Source: an uncultured Ezakiella sp.
GTDB lineage: Bacteria > Bacillota > Clostridia > Tissierellales > Peptoniphilaceae
Reading direction: 5' to 3'
DNA length: 31,460 bases
Assembly (NCBI RefSeq): GCF_943913045.1
Contig: NZ_CALTVH010000014.1
Location: 1 to 31,460 of the forward strand
This document shows, one piece after another, positions 20,110 through 28,700 of the stretch. Position numbers and translations under genes: made by a program. Below the pieces are notes generated by a model, which did no database searches, was not told the origin of the DNA, and saw only the letters and a list, made by a program, of their open reading frames with translations. Every line of letters starts with the position of its first letter. Position 1 is the first letter of the stretch.

Positions 20110-20717
20110 TATTCATACCTCCTGATAATGCTTGCCAGATTTGAAAACATAAGTGTGATCATCTTTATATACCAAACTAGGACATAGATTAGGCCAATTA
20201 AGAGTAAAATGGCAAGTCCTATTAGTCCAATGCCTAGGGCAATGCTGGTTAGTGTCGAAAGGATAAGTTCGTATCCGTTAATATAGACGACCTGATAGAG
20301 AATGCCCGATAGGCCAACAGCGCCTAAAGCAAATGGTGCTGTAAAGAGGCCAAGGACTATTAAGAGTCCAATGATGCTTACCGGTATGGCTATAATATTT
20401 ATTAATATTTTGCCAATCAGTGATAAGAAAAGAATTCCTGCGCTTCTCTTGACCCTAGTTGGTTTTTCGCCTTCTTGGATTTTTTGTATCTCGTCTTGGC
20501 TCATGGTCTTTGGTTTTATATCAAACTTTTGCCTCAGGTCTCTGGCCAAGAGAACTGGATTTCCAAGTTCGGAAACAATATCAGTTTCTCTTTTATTTTC
20601 TGCCAAGGCTTGGTTGATAATATTTTTGTAAGTGTTAAGAATATTATCTATATAAGCTTGGGGCACGGTTTCAGATCTCAGTGATTTTTCTAGATTGGAT
20701 AAAAATTCATTAATCAT
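20109..20717 (-). CDS. HAAS/DUF1700-like membrane protein
   Basis: The N-terminal 70 residues (MINEFLSNLEKSLR, then LNTYKNIINQALAENKRETDIVSELGNPVLLARDLRQKF) match the helical HAAS/DUF1700 pattern: a short amphipathic repeat ending in a ELGxPxxLA motif. About four membrane segments follow (residues about 90-190). Such proteins usually sit next to PadR-type regulators and are thought to act as membrane signalling partners. The start at 20717 is chosen because AAGGAG lies 7 bases before it; an ATG 7 codons upstream overlaps the preceding gene and lacks a site. It is 4 bp after the winged-helix-like gene. Confidence 0.82.
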   Translation of the reverse strand: MINEFLSNLEKSLRSETVPQAYIDNILNTYKNIINQALAENKRETDIVSELGNPVLLARDLRQKFDIKPKTMSQDEIQKIQEGEKPTRVKRSAGILFLSLIGKILINIIAIPVSIIGLLIVLGLFTAPFALGAVGLSGILYQVVYINGYELILSTLTSIALGIGLIGLAILLLIGLIYVLVWYIKMITLMFSNLASIIRRYE

Positions 20718-20721
20718 AATA

Positions 20722-21171
20722 TCACTCCTTTGTTCCATCGGTTATTTGTGGCTGGTCTTCGTCGATAATTTCCACGACTTCATCCACGTGTATGTCTCCA
20801 CTCACATCTGCATCTTCGTCGATAACTTCATCGATGTGGCTGATAACTGGAGCGGCTTTATCATACTGGCTTTTGTTGTCGGCAAGTGATGGTTTTAGCT
20901 CGGCTTGGACTAAATTTACATATTCAAGTCTGCCGTCCACAACGTTTTTTGCGTAAGTTAGGCCTTGGGGACTAAGGACAAGCCTTTTTTCTCCGTTGGC
21001 AACTTCTTCTATAATGTTTTTTTCTTTGAGCTTAATCAATTCTACAACTAGGTCTGAAGAAGATATATTAAAATCTTTTAGACTTTCAAAAATATGGTAT
21101 TCGTTGACATTTGAATTCATATTCTTAAGCATGTAGTTTAGAATAAGAGCTTCTGTAAAATTTATATTCAT
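20722..21171 (-). CDS. Winged-helix-like protein with acidic tail, possible PadR substitute
   Basis: In the 149 residues, the first 80 resemble a winged helix: helix ALILNYMLKNM, helix EYHIFESLKDF, helix SSSDLVVELIKLKEKNIIEEV, then a wing NGEKRLVLSPQGLTYAKNV. That order is typical of small MarR/PadR/DUF-type DNA-binding units, yet I cannot name the family. The C-terminal 60 residues are strikingly acidic (DEVIDEDADVSGDIHVDEVVEIIDEDQ) and likely disordered. It lies between rodA (1 bp gap) and the HAAS-like gene (4 bp gap), where a PadR regulator would be expected, so a PadR-like role is inferred. Confidence 0.68.
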   Translation of the reverse strand: MNINFTEALILNYMLKNMNSNVNEYHIFESLKDFNISSSDLVVELIKLKEKNIIEEVANGEKRLVLSPQGLTYAKNVVDGRLEYVNLVQAELKPSLADNKSQYDKAAPVISHIDEVIDEDADVSGDIHVDEVVEIIDEDQPQITDGTKE

Positions 21172-21172
21172 A

Positions 21173-22312
21173 TTACCTCCCGCTTAATAAATTTTCTATT
21201 TGTGCACCAGGCACTTTTACTTCAACTTCCTTATGGTATTTTATACCCAATACTAGGCCAATGCAAATCAAATTTGCCACTTGAAATGTTCCGCCGTGGG
21301 AAACAAAGGGAAGTGGAATACCTGTAATTGGCATTAGATTCATTGTCATTGCAATGTTTTCCCATATATGAATAAAAAAGAGGGCAACGACACCAGATAT
21401 TAAAACCCTGGAGTAGTAGTCCGAATCTTTTGCAATAAAAATCATCCTGGTAATCAGCAGTCCATAGAGACTGATGAGGATTATGCCGCCAAATAGCCCC
21501 AGCTCTTCGCCGATAACTGCAAAGATAAAGTCGGAGTGCTTAAAGGGCGTATAGTTGGAATTGTTTTGCACGCCTTTAAATAATCCTGTACCCCAAAATT
21601 TGCCAGAGCCAATGGATATTTTTGACATATAACCTTGGAGGCCCTTGCCCAAGATATCGCTTTCTGGATCGAGAAAAATAAAGATACGATCGCGGGCGTA
21701 GCCTGGCAGGCGGGACCAGTAGATCGGTATGCCTACTGCCAAAAGTCCAAGGGCGGCCAAAATATATTTGAAATTGAGTCCTCCAATGAAAAACATAACT
21801 GCAATTATTCCAAAGGTGACTATGGCTGTACCATTGTCAGGTTGCTTTAAGATAAGGGCAATTGGAATAAGAGCAAGGACTATTAAAATTAAGAGAACTG
21901 GCAGGTCGTTAAAACGATCTTTGGCCCTGTCCATAAAGCCTGATAGGGAAACGATAAGTCCAACTTTTGCAAACTCTGCTGGTTGAAAAACGTATCCACC
22001 TATATCGACCCAGCTCTTTGATCCGTACATTTCCTGGCCAAAAATCAAGGTGTAGACCAAGAGGCCGACGCTTATTAAGTAGATTACAAAATCTAATTTT
22101 TTAAATAATTTTGGAGGCGTAAACATCAAAACAAACATTGCCCCCAGCCCCAAGAGGGTGGCAACGTATTGGCCTTTCATATATGAGGCCTGGGCCTCGT
22201 ATGAATTTGTTGCAGATTTTAATATTAAAAGACCAAACACCAAGAGGGCTAGAGTGATTAAAATCGTGATGTACTCCACCCTTTGGAATGGTCGTTTTTT
22301 GTTGAAAAACAT
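21173..22312 (-). CDS. rodA: SEDS-family peptidoglycan glycosyltransferase RodA
   Basis: The 379-residue polytopic protein polymerises lipid II with a class B PBP in the elongation machinery. SEDS landmarks: YGSKSWVDIGGYVFQPAEFAK near 95-115, LKQPDNGTAIV near 154-164 (RodA/FtsW usually have QPDLGT or QPDFGT; here Asn), GKFWGTGLFKG near 237-247, KHSDFIFAVIGEELG near 258-272, and MPITGIPLPFVSHGGT near 332-347 (normally SYGGS; here SHGGT). About ten membrane segments. The QPD catalytic-type aspartate is present. I call it RodA rather than FtsW/SpoVE from overall pattern. It heads the operon; no mreBCD or PBP gene is adjacent. Confidence 0.92.
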   Translation of the reverse strand: MFFNKKRPFQRVEYITILITLALLVFGLLILKSATNSYEAQASYMKGQYVATLLGLGAMFVLMFTPPKLFKKLDFVIYLISVGLLVYTLIFGQEMYGSKSWVDIGGYVFQPAEFAKVGLIVSLSGFMDRAKDRFNDLPVLLILIVLALIPIALILKQPDNGTAIVTFGIIAVMFFIGGLNFKYILAALGLLAVGIPIYWSRLPGYARDRIFIFLDPESDILGKGLQGYMSKISIGSGKFWGTGLFKGVQNNSNYTPFKHSDFIFAVIGEELGLFGGIILISLYGLLITRMIFIAKDSDYYSRVLISGVVALFFIHIWENIAMTMNLMPITGIPLPFVSHGGTFQVANLICIGLVLGIKYHKEVEVKVPGAQIENLLSGR

Positions 22313-22327
22313 TTTATCACCAGATTT

Positions 22328-22363
22328 ATTATACCATATTTTTTAAAAATATGGTAATATAAT
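22328..22363. promoter_or_regulatory. Divergent rodA/queG promoter region with a perfect palindrome
   Basis: ACCATATTTTT (22333-22343) and AAAAATATGGT (22345-22355) form a perfect 23 bp palindrome. On the minus strand TGGTATAAT (-10 at 22328-22333) would start rodA with a leader of about 9 nt. On the plus strand TGGTAATAT (-10 at 22355-22360) would start transcription at about the queG ATG itself. The two extended -10 elements are part of the palindrome's flanks. Confidence 0.6.
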
Positions 22364-22366
22364 ATT

Positions 22367-23290
22367 ATGAAGAAAAATGATAAGGCGATTGAATTATTAA
22401 AGAATATGGGCCTAAGTCCTCTTGCAATAGTGGATGCCGATAAGTATATAAAACCTGAGGGCTACAAGGAGATGGAAGGCTATTACTCAAAAGCCATGGA
22501 GGATTTTACAGCTATAAATTCTGGCAGTATTATTGTCATGTGCATACCCTATAAGCATGAGAAGAAAAGTAAGCTCATGTCTATGGGGTCTTTGTCGACT
22601 GACTATCACAGGGTCTTTGAAGGCTTGGCGGAGGAAATAAAAAATGCGGGTGTCCTTGGAAACTTCAAGGCCTTTACAGATACGGGCCCGCTTTTTGATA
22701 GGTCGGCGGCTTTGATTTCTGGTTTGGGTTTTAAGGGCAAGAACGAATTTGTTATAAACAAAACTTGTGGAACTTATTTTTACATCGCCTATTTGCTAAC
22801 TGAAGACCGCTATGAAGAATATAGTGAGAATATAGATTACGATTGCGGGGCATGCAATCTGTGCTTGCAGGCCTGTCCAACGGGGGCTATTAATGAAGGA
22901 CGATTTAGGGCTGAATTATGTCTGAGCCATTTGACCCAGGCTGTGGATATTGACGAGAAATTTTTTCCATATATAAAGACTTTATATGGCTGTGATATTT
23001 GTCAAAGGGTTTGTCCTTATAATAGGGGTACGCGACTGGGCCTTAGCGTTTTTGAAGTGGACGAGGACATTGATTATGAAAAGCTCTTCGCCATTTCAAA
23101 TAGCGACTACAAAAAAATATTTGGCGACAAGGCCTTCTTTTGGCGGAAGAGAAATATTATAAAGAGGAATGCGATTTTAAGGGCGGCTAATCTGGAGCAA
23201 AATATAGATGAATATATAAAAATGGAAGAGGCCAAGGGAAATGAATATCTTTTTCCGGCCATAGAATATTATAAAAATATAAATAAATAA
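22367..23290 (+). CDS. queG: Epoxyqueuosine reductase
   Basis: It catalyses the last step of queuosine synthesis in tRNA (reduction of epoxyqueuosine), using cobalamin and two 4Fe-4S clusters. Motifs in the 307-residue product: DTGPLFDRSAA at 105-115 (the catalytic-type Asp in the usual DSGP context), GKN near 124-126, and ferredoxin-like cluster cysteines C160/C163/C166/C170 (CGACNLCLQACP) and C209/C212/C216 (CDICQRVCPYN), with C185 in between. It is shorter than many QueG proteins (about 350-390 residues) because the C-terminal HEAT-like extension is missing. No Shine-Dalgarno site is visible before its ATG. It is monocistronic with a terminator. Confidence 0.92.
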   Translation: MKKNDKAIELLKNMGLSPLAIVDADKYIKPEGYKEMEGYYSKAMEDFTAINSGSIIVMCIPYKHEKKSKLMSMGSLSTDYHRVFEGLAEEIKNAGVLGNFKAFTDTGPLFDRSAALISGLGFKGKNEFVINKTCGTYFYIAYLLTEDRYEEYSENIDYDCGACNLCLQACPTGAINEGRFRAELCLSHLTQAVDIDEKFFPYIKTLYGCDICQRVCPYNRGTRLGLSVFEVDEDIDYEKLFAISNSDYKKIFGDKAFFWRKRNIIKRNAILRAANLEQNIDEYIKMEEAKGNEYLFPAIEYYKNINK

Positions 23291-23299
23291 ATTTTTCAG

Positions 23300-23319
23300 G
23301 GAGATCTAATCTCCTTTTT
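23300..23319 (+). terminator. Terminator of queG
   Basis: GGAGAT (23300-23305), loop CTA, ATCTCC (23309-23314), then five T's, 10 bp after the stop. Confidence 0.85.
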
Positions 23320-23373
23320 ATTTGCAAAAATAAAATATACAGAAACTTTTTTGTAATTATTTGTTAATTTTAC

Positions 23374-23402
23374 TGTACAATTTTTTTCTTCTATGTTATA
23401 AT
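23374..23402 (+). promoter_or_regulatory. Promoter of the EF-G-like gene
   Basis: TGTACA (23374-23379), 17 bp spacer, TATAAT (23397-23402) with TGT extension. The predicted leader is about 60 nt. Confidence 0.7.
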
Positions 23403-23429
23403 AAAGTTATAAGATAAAATTATAAAAAA

Positions 23430-23449
23430 GAATTGCATTTTTGCAATTC
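23430..23449 (+). promoter_or_regulatory. Hairpin in the EF-G-like gene leader
   Basis: GAATTGCA (23430-23437), loop TTTT, TGCAATTC (23442-23449): a perfect 8 bp stem ending 6 bases before the GAAGGAGG ribosome site. It may protect the leader or tune translation; it lacks a T-run and so is not a terminator. Confidence 0.5.
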
Positions 23450-23467
23450 ACTTGAAGGAGGAATAAT

Positions 23468-25528
23468 ATGAAAGCATTTACAGCTGATAAAATCAGAAAC
23501 GTATCACTTTTGGGACACTCAAGCTCAGGTAAAACTACTTTTACTGAGGCTCTTTTATTTGCGACAAAAGTCGTCAATAGGCAAGGTCGTGTAGAAGATA
23601 AAAATACAGTATCAGACTTTGACCATGAAGAAATGGAAAGAGGAGTTTCAATTGGAACATCAGTTATTCCTATAGAATATAAAGATTATAAGTTTAATAT
23701 CCTAGACACTCCAGGTTATTTTGACTTTATTGGCGAATGGTACGGGGCCAAGAGGGTTTCTGACGGTTCCGTTATTCTAGTCGACGCCCAAGCAGGTGTT
23801 GAAGTTGGAACAGAGAAGGCCTGGAACAACGTTGAAAAATATAACACTCCACGTATAATATTCTTAAACAAGATGGACAAAGAAAACGTCAATTTTGAAA
23901 AGACCTATCAACTTATGAAGGCTAAATTGGGCGACAAAATCGTTCCATTTACGATTCCTTTTGGCGATGGAGAAAACTTCACAGGTTATGTAGACGTACT
24001 TGATAAAAAAGGCTACCAATTTGACGGCATGGATGTTAAAGAAGTCGAGGCACCAGCTGACAAATTAGAGCTTTGTGCAAAATACCAAGAAGCCCTAAAC
24101 GAAATTGTAGCTGAAAGCTCTGAAGAACTTATGGAAAAATATTTCTCAGGCGAAGAATTTACTAGAGAAGAATTTATTGGCGGTTTAAAAACTGCTATTG
24201 CGACTGGTGAAATGGCTCCACTATTTGTGGGAGTTGCCACAGAAGGCAAGGGTGTTTTGAGAGTGCTCGACGCAGTTCGCCGCTACATTCCATCACCTGC
24301 AGAATCAGGTCCACACAGGGGTATTTGGAACGAAGAAATTATAGAACGTGAAACCAAGGACGACGATTTCTTCTCAGCAGAAGTCTTTAAGACAATAGTT
24401 GACCCATTTGTAGGTAAGCTCACATTATTTAAAGTTATAAGTGGTACTTTGGATAAGAACAGCCACATTTATAACTCCACCAGAAAAGAAGATGAAAAAC
24501 TCGGCGGCCTCTTCTTCTTAAGAGGTAAGAACCAAGTTGAAACAGATATCGTTCGCGCTGGTGATATAGCAGCTACATCAAAACTACAATACACAAAGAC
24601 TGGGGACACACTCTGTGAAAAGCAAAATCCAATTGTTTACGAAACACTCAGATATCCTGAACCAACCTTATTTATGGCAGTATATCCAGTTAAGCAAGGT
24701 GACGACGAAAAGATCGGCACCAGCTTGAATAAATTGGTCGAAGAAGATCCTTCATTTATTATTGAAAGAAATAAAGACACCAAGGAACTCTTGATCGGTG
24801 GTCAAGGTAACATGCAAATCCAAGTAATCTCAGATAAATTGAAATCCAGATTTGGAGTTGAAGTTGACCTAAGAAAACCAAAGATCGCTTATCGTGAAAC
24901 TATTAAGAAAAAAGCAGAAGTCCAAGGTAAGCACAAGAAACAATCAGGCGGTGCTGGCCAATACGGTGACGTTTGGATTCGTTTTGAACCATGCGAAGAA
25001 GACTTTGTATTCGAAGAAGAAGTATTCGGTGGCGCAGTTCCAAAGAATTACTTCCCAGCTGTTGAAAAGGGTTTGGAAGAATCCATGGAAAAGGGAATCT
25101 TGGCAGGCTATCCAGTAGTTCACTTAAAGGCAGTTCTATACGATGGATCCTACCACGACGTTGACTCAAACGAAATGGCATTTAAGATTGCTGCTCAACT
25201 TGCCTTCAAAAAAGGTATGGAAGAAGCTGGACCAGTTTTACTAGAACCAGTTGTCAAGGCTGAAATTTCAATTCCTGAAGAATACTTGGGCGACGTTATG
25301 GGTGACATGAATAAACGCCGCGGCAGAATCTTTGGTATGGAACAACAAAGAGATGGCACACAAAAAGTTATAGCCGAAGCTCCACATGCAGAAATGCTTG
25401 ACTATGCCATTGACCTAAGGGCTATGACTCAAGCAAGGGGATCCTTTAAAATGGAATTTGTTAGATACGAAGAAGTACCTGCAAACTTGGTTGATAAAAT
25501 CAAAGCAGAAGCGGGCGTTGAAGAATAA
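23468..25528 (+). CDS. EF-G-like translation GTPase (EF-G paralog group)
   Basis: The 686-residue protein has the five-domain layout of EF-G: G1 loop GHSSSGKTT at 16-24, switch-I-like EMERGVSIGTS near 55-64, DTPG at 80-83, NKMD at 134-137, then domains II-V with GKHKKQSGGAGQYGDV near 489-504. The P-loop GHSSSGKTT, not AHIDAGKTT, and the short effector region mark it as the EF-G-like paralog group (often labelled fusA2 or EF-G II) rather than the housekeeping translocase. Function in this group is uncertain: it may act in ribosome rescue or recycling. It stands alone, without rpsL/rpsG or tuf, which supports a paralog. Confidence 0.88.
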   Translation: MKAFTADKIRNVSLLGHSSSGKTTFTEALLFATKVVNRQGRVEDKNTVSDFDHEEMERGVSIGTSVIPIEYKDYKFNILDTPGYFDFIGEWYGAKRVSDGSVILVDAQAGVEVGTEKAWNNVEKYNTPRIIFLNKMDKENVNFEKTYQLMKAKLGDKIVPFTIPFGDGENFTGYVDVLDKKGYQFDGMDVKEVEAPADKLELCAKYQEALNEIVAESSEELMEKYFSGEEFTREEFIGGLKTAIATGEMAPLFVGVATEGKGVLRVLDAVRRYIPSPAESGPHRGIWNEEIIERETKDDDFFSAEVFKTIVDPFVGKLTLFKVISGTLDKNSHIYNSTRKEDEKLGGLFFLRGKNQVETDIVRAGDIAATSKLQYTKTGDTLCEKQNPIVYETLRYPEPTLFMAVYPVKQGDDEKIGTSLNKLVEEDPSFIIERNKDTKELLIGGQGNMQIQVISDKLKSRFGVEVDLRKPKIAYRETIKKKAEVQGKHKKQSGGAGQYGDVWIRFEPCEEDFVFEEEVFGGAVPKNYFPAVEKGLEESMEKGILAGYPVVHLKAVLYDGSYHDVDSNEMAFKIAAQLAFKKGMEEAGPVLLEPVVKAEISIPEEYLGDVMGDMNKRRGRIFGMEQQRDGTQKVIAEAPHAEMLDYAIDLRAMTQARGSFKMEFVRYEEVPANLVDKIKAEAGVEE

Positions 25529-25540
25529 AATAATTAAAGT

Positions 25541-25566
25541 AAAGCTACCGATGAGGTAGCTTTTTT
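25541..25566 (+). terminator. Terminator of the EF-G-like gene
   Basis: AAAGCTACC (25541-25549), loop GATGA, GGTAGCTTT (25555-25563), then T's. Confidence 0.9.
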
Positions 25567-25638
25567 CTTGGAGAAAAAGCCAGCAATTTTTAGAAATATT
25601 ACAGAAATTTATATTTATGAAAAATATTTGTAACACAA

Positions 25639-25667
25639 TTGAAATATTTGCTAAAGTATGATAAAAT
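25639..25667 (+). promoter_or_regulatory. Promoter of the surface protease gene
   Basis: TTGAAA (25639-25644), 17 bp spacer, TAAAAT (25662-25667) with TGA extension; leader about 38 nt with AAAGGAGG before ATG. Confidence 0.72.
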
Positions 25668-25711
25668 ATTTACAGGTGATTTAGATCACAAAAAACAAAA
25701 GGAGGAATAGA

Positions 25712-28700
25712 ATGACTAAAAAATTTACAGCTGTGCTGCTTTCAATTTTTATGATCCTGGGTTTATTTAATCCATTTTTTAATCTGAAAGCAGAAGGCAA
25801 TGAAGTTAACGTTCATCAGAGACCAAGTCAAATTGAAAATGCAAAAGACATTATGGCCCTTGATGAAATTGAAGACAAAGATGAGGTGAAGAGCTTTATA
25901 TTTGTCACAGATGAAAGCCCAAAGGTTGCTGAAAAACTCAACGAAGTCTATGAGGTTTTAAATGCAGATGAAGTTGCTCAAAAGGGCAATGAATATTTAA
26001 TGGAGGCAGGTTTTAATGACGCTATCAGCAAGGCCTTGGGCAATTTAGATTACAATTTAGAAGTTAAGGACAAGATTAAAGATCTTTTAGGCAAGAGCAA
26101 GGGCGGACTGTTAGAGACCATGTCTTCAATTTTTGGTGGAAGCTCAAGAGACGAATATAATGATAGTGAAGACAGAAACTTCAATGTAGTATTCAGTGGT
26201 TTTACCATGAAGATGACTACAAAAGAAGCTATTAAGGTTAGGGAAAATGTACCTGAAGTTAAACAAATTTTTGTTGACTATAAATACAATCGCCCTGAAG
26301 CAAAACCAAATATGTACAATTCCACAAAGATGGTTCACGCACCACAAGTTTGGGATTTGGGATACAAGGGCCAAGGTAGAGTAGTTGCTGTTATTGACTC
26401 AGGTGCTGATATCAATCACCCTGCAATGAGACTAAGCGATGAGTCAAAAGTTGCCCTTACTCAGGAAAAAGTAGAAAAATTAATTCAAGATAAATTATTA
26501 AAAGGTCAATATCTAAATGCAAAGTTCCCATACGGTTACAACTTTATGGATAACAATATGGACCTTAAGGATACAAACAAAGACACAGGTATGCACGGCA
26601 TGCACGTATCAGGAACTGTTGGTGCCAATGCTACAAAAGAAGAAGCTGATGCAAATAATGGCGGCCTAGTAGTAAAAGGTGTTGCTCCAGAAGCACAAAT
26701 TCTCGTCATGAGAGTTTTTGGACAAGAAGAAGCTCTTACAAATACATCAGCCTACATTGAAGCCATAGAAGAAAGTATTATTCTTGGTGCTGACTCAATG
26801 AACATGAGTTTGGGCTCAATGTCAGGATCAGAACAAGGAATTGACCCAGGTATGGACCTTACCCTTCAAAATGCAAGGAAGGCTGGATCAATTGTTGCAA
26901 TAGCTGGTGGTAATGATTTTTATACCACATGGGGCTTTGATAATCCACGCGCAACAAACCCTGACTGGGGAGTTATGGGTACACCAGGTGTAGCAGAAAG
27001 CGCATTTACAGTTGCCAACTACAACAATGATAGCATGGTTACAGATGCTTCAACTTTTATAATAAATGAAAAGGGAGAAGAGGAAGAAGTTATTGCAAAA
27101 CCTATTGACACTATTGATACAATTGTAGATACTGGTTTTGTATCCATGAAAGAATATGAAATAGTCGATGTTGGATATGGAAATAAAGAATCAGAGTACA
27201 ATGGTCAAGATGTAAGCGGAAAAGTTGTTCTAGCGTATAGAGGGAAGGACCCGAAGGATAAAGATGATACTAGCTATTCTGCTAACTTCTCAGCTAAAAT
27301 AGAATTAGCAAAAAAGAAAGGTGCTGTAGCCTTTCTATTAGGTAACAATCAAGCTGATAAACCCGACTATTTTATCATAATGACTACTGAAACAGACGGC
27401 CTTATTGAAAGTTACTCTGTCACATACAGAAGCTATAAGGCTATTAAGCAAAATATTGAAGATGCTAAAAAAGCTGGCGTAAAGCCTACTATTAAAATAA
27501 ATACAAAGAGACACGGATTGGCAAACCCAGGTGTGCACAAGATGAATGAGTCTACAAGCTGGGGACCAAACCCAAGCCTAAGACTTAAACCGGAAATCAC
27601 AGCTCCTGGCGGAGAAATCTTTTCTACAGTAAATGATGGAAAATACCAAAGCATGACAGGTACTTCTATGGCTACACCTCACGTTGCTGGTGGTGTTGCT
27701 CTTGTTAATGAATTTTTGGCAAAGAACAATATCAAAGTTGAAGGTCCAGAAAAACACCAATTCATTAAGAATATTATGATGGCAACAGCCACACCTATTC
27801 TCTATGAAAACAAAGGTGGATTTTACAACTCACCAAGAGTTCAAGGCTCAGGTCTTATGAACCTAGAAGCTGCCCTAAATCCTAATATAGTAACTGTAGT
27901 TGATGCTGGGCAAGAAATGAGCCGTGGCAAGGCAGTTGTTGAATTTGGATCAATCAACGATGAAAAATTAGATTTTACTTTAAAACTACGCAACTATTCT
28001 GATAAGCCTGTAAGTTATAATGTACGCGGTATTGCTCAAACAGACGAAGTTAAAGATGGCAAGGTAACATTTGCACCAGTTAAACTTGGAGAAGCAAGCT
28101 TTGGACAAGTAAGGGTAGAGGAAAATAGTGAAGCTACATTTAATGGAAGTATTGACCTTACAGGAAAATTGGAGTACGCAAAGAGAAATCAACCTAACGG
28201 TTTCTTTGTAGAAGGATTTATATTCTTTGATGTGAAGGCTGATGGTGAAGGGGCAAAAGAATTTGCAAATCTTTCAGTACCATATCTAGCTTTTTACGGC
28301 GATTGGGCAAAGCTACCTATAATTGACGTATTTGCAGATGAAATTAGCCTTCAAGAAACTGGCAATGGCAAAGTATGGATAGACAATATTCCATTCTGGT
28401 ACCAAGGAAGCGATTACAAAGACTTCCCAGGAAGATATGTTGATCAATGGAACTTTACCCACTTCTATTCTAGATGGAGTGATGGCGGTAGGGTAATCCA
28501 AGGTCAACAATTATGGTCTAATAAATATTTGGATACATTTGCAATCAGCCCTAATGGGGATTCAAAAAAAGATGATATAGCTTTCCGAGGAGTATTTTTA
28601 AGAAATGCAGACAGCTTAAAATTTGAATTTATCAATGAAGCTGGAGAGGTTGTAAAGACTATAGCTGAGCCATATAGGAGTGTTATTAGAAAGAATTCCT

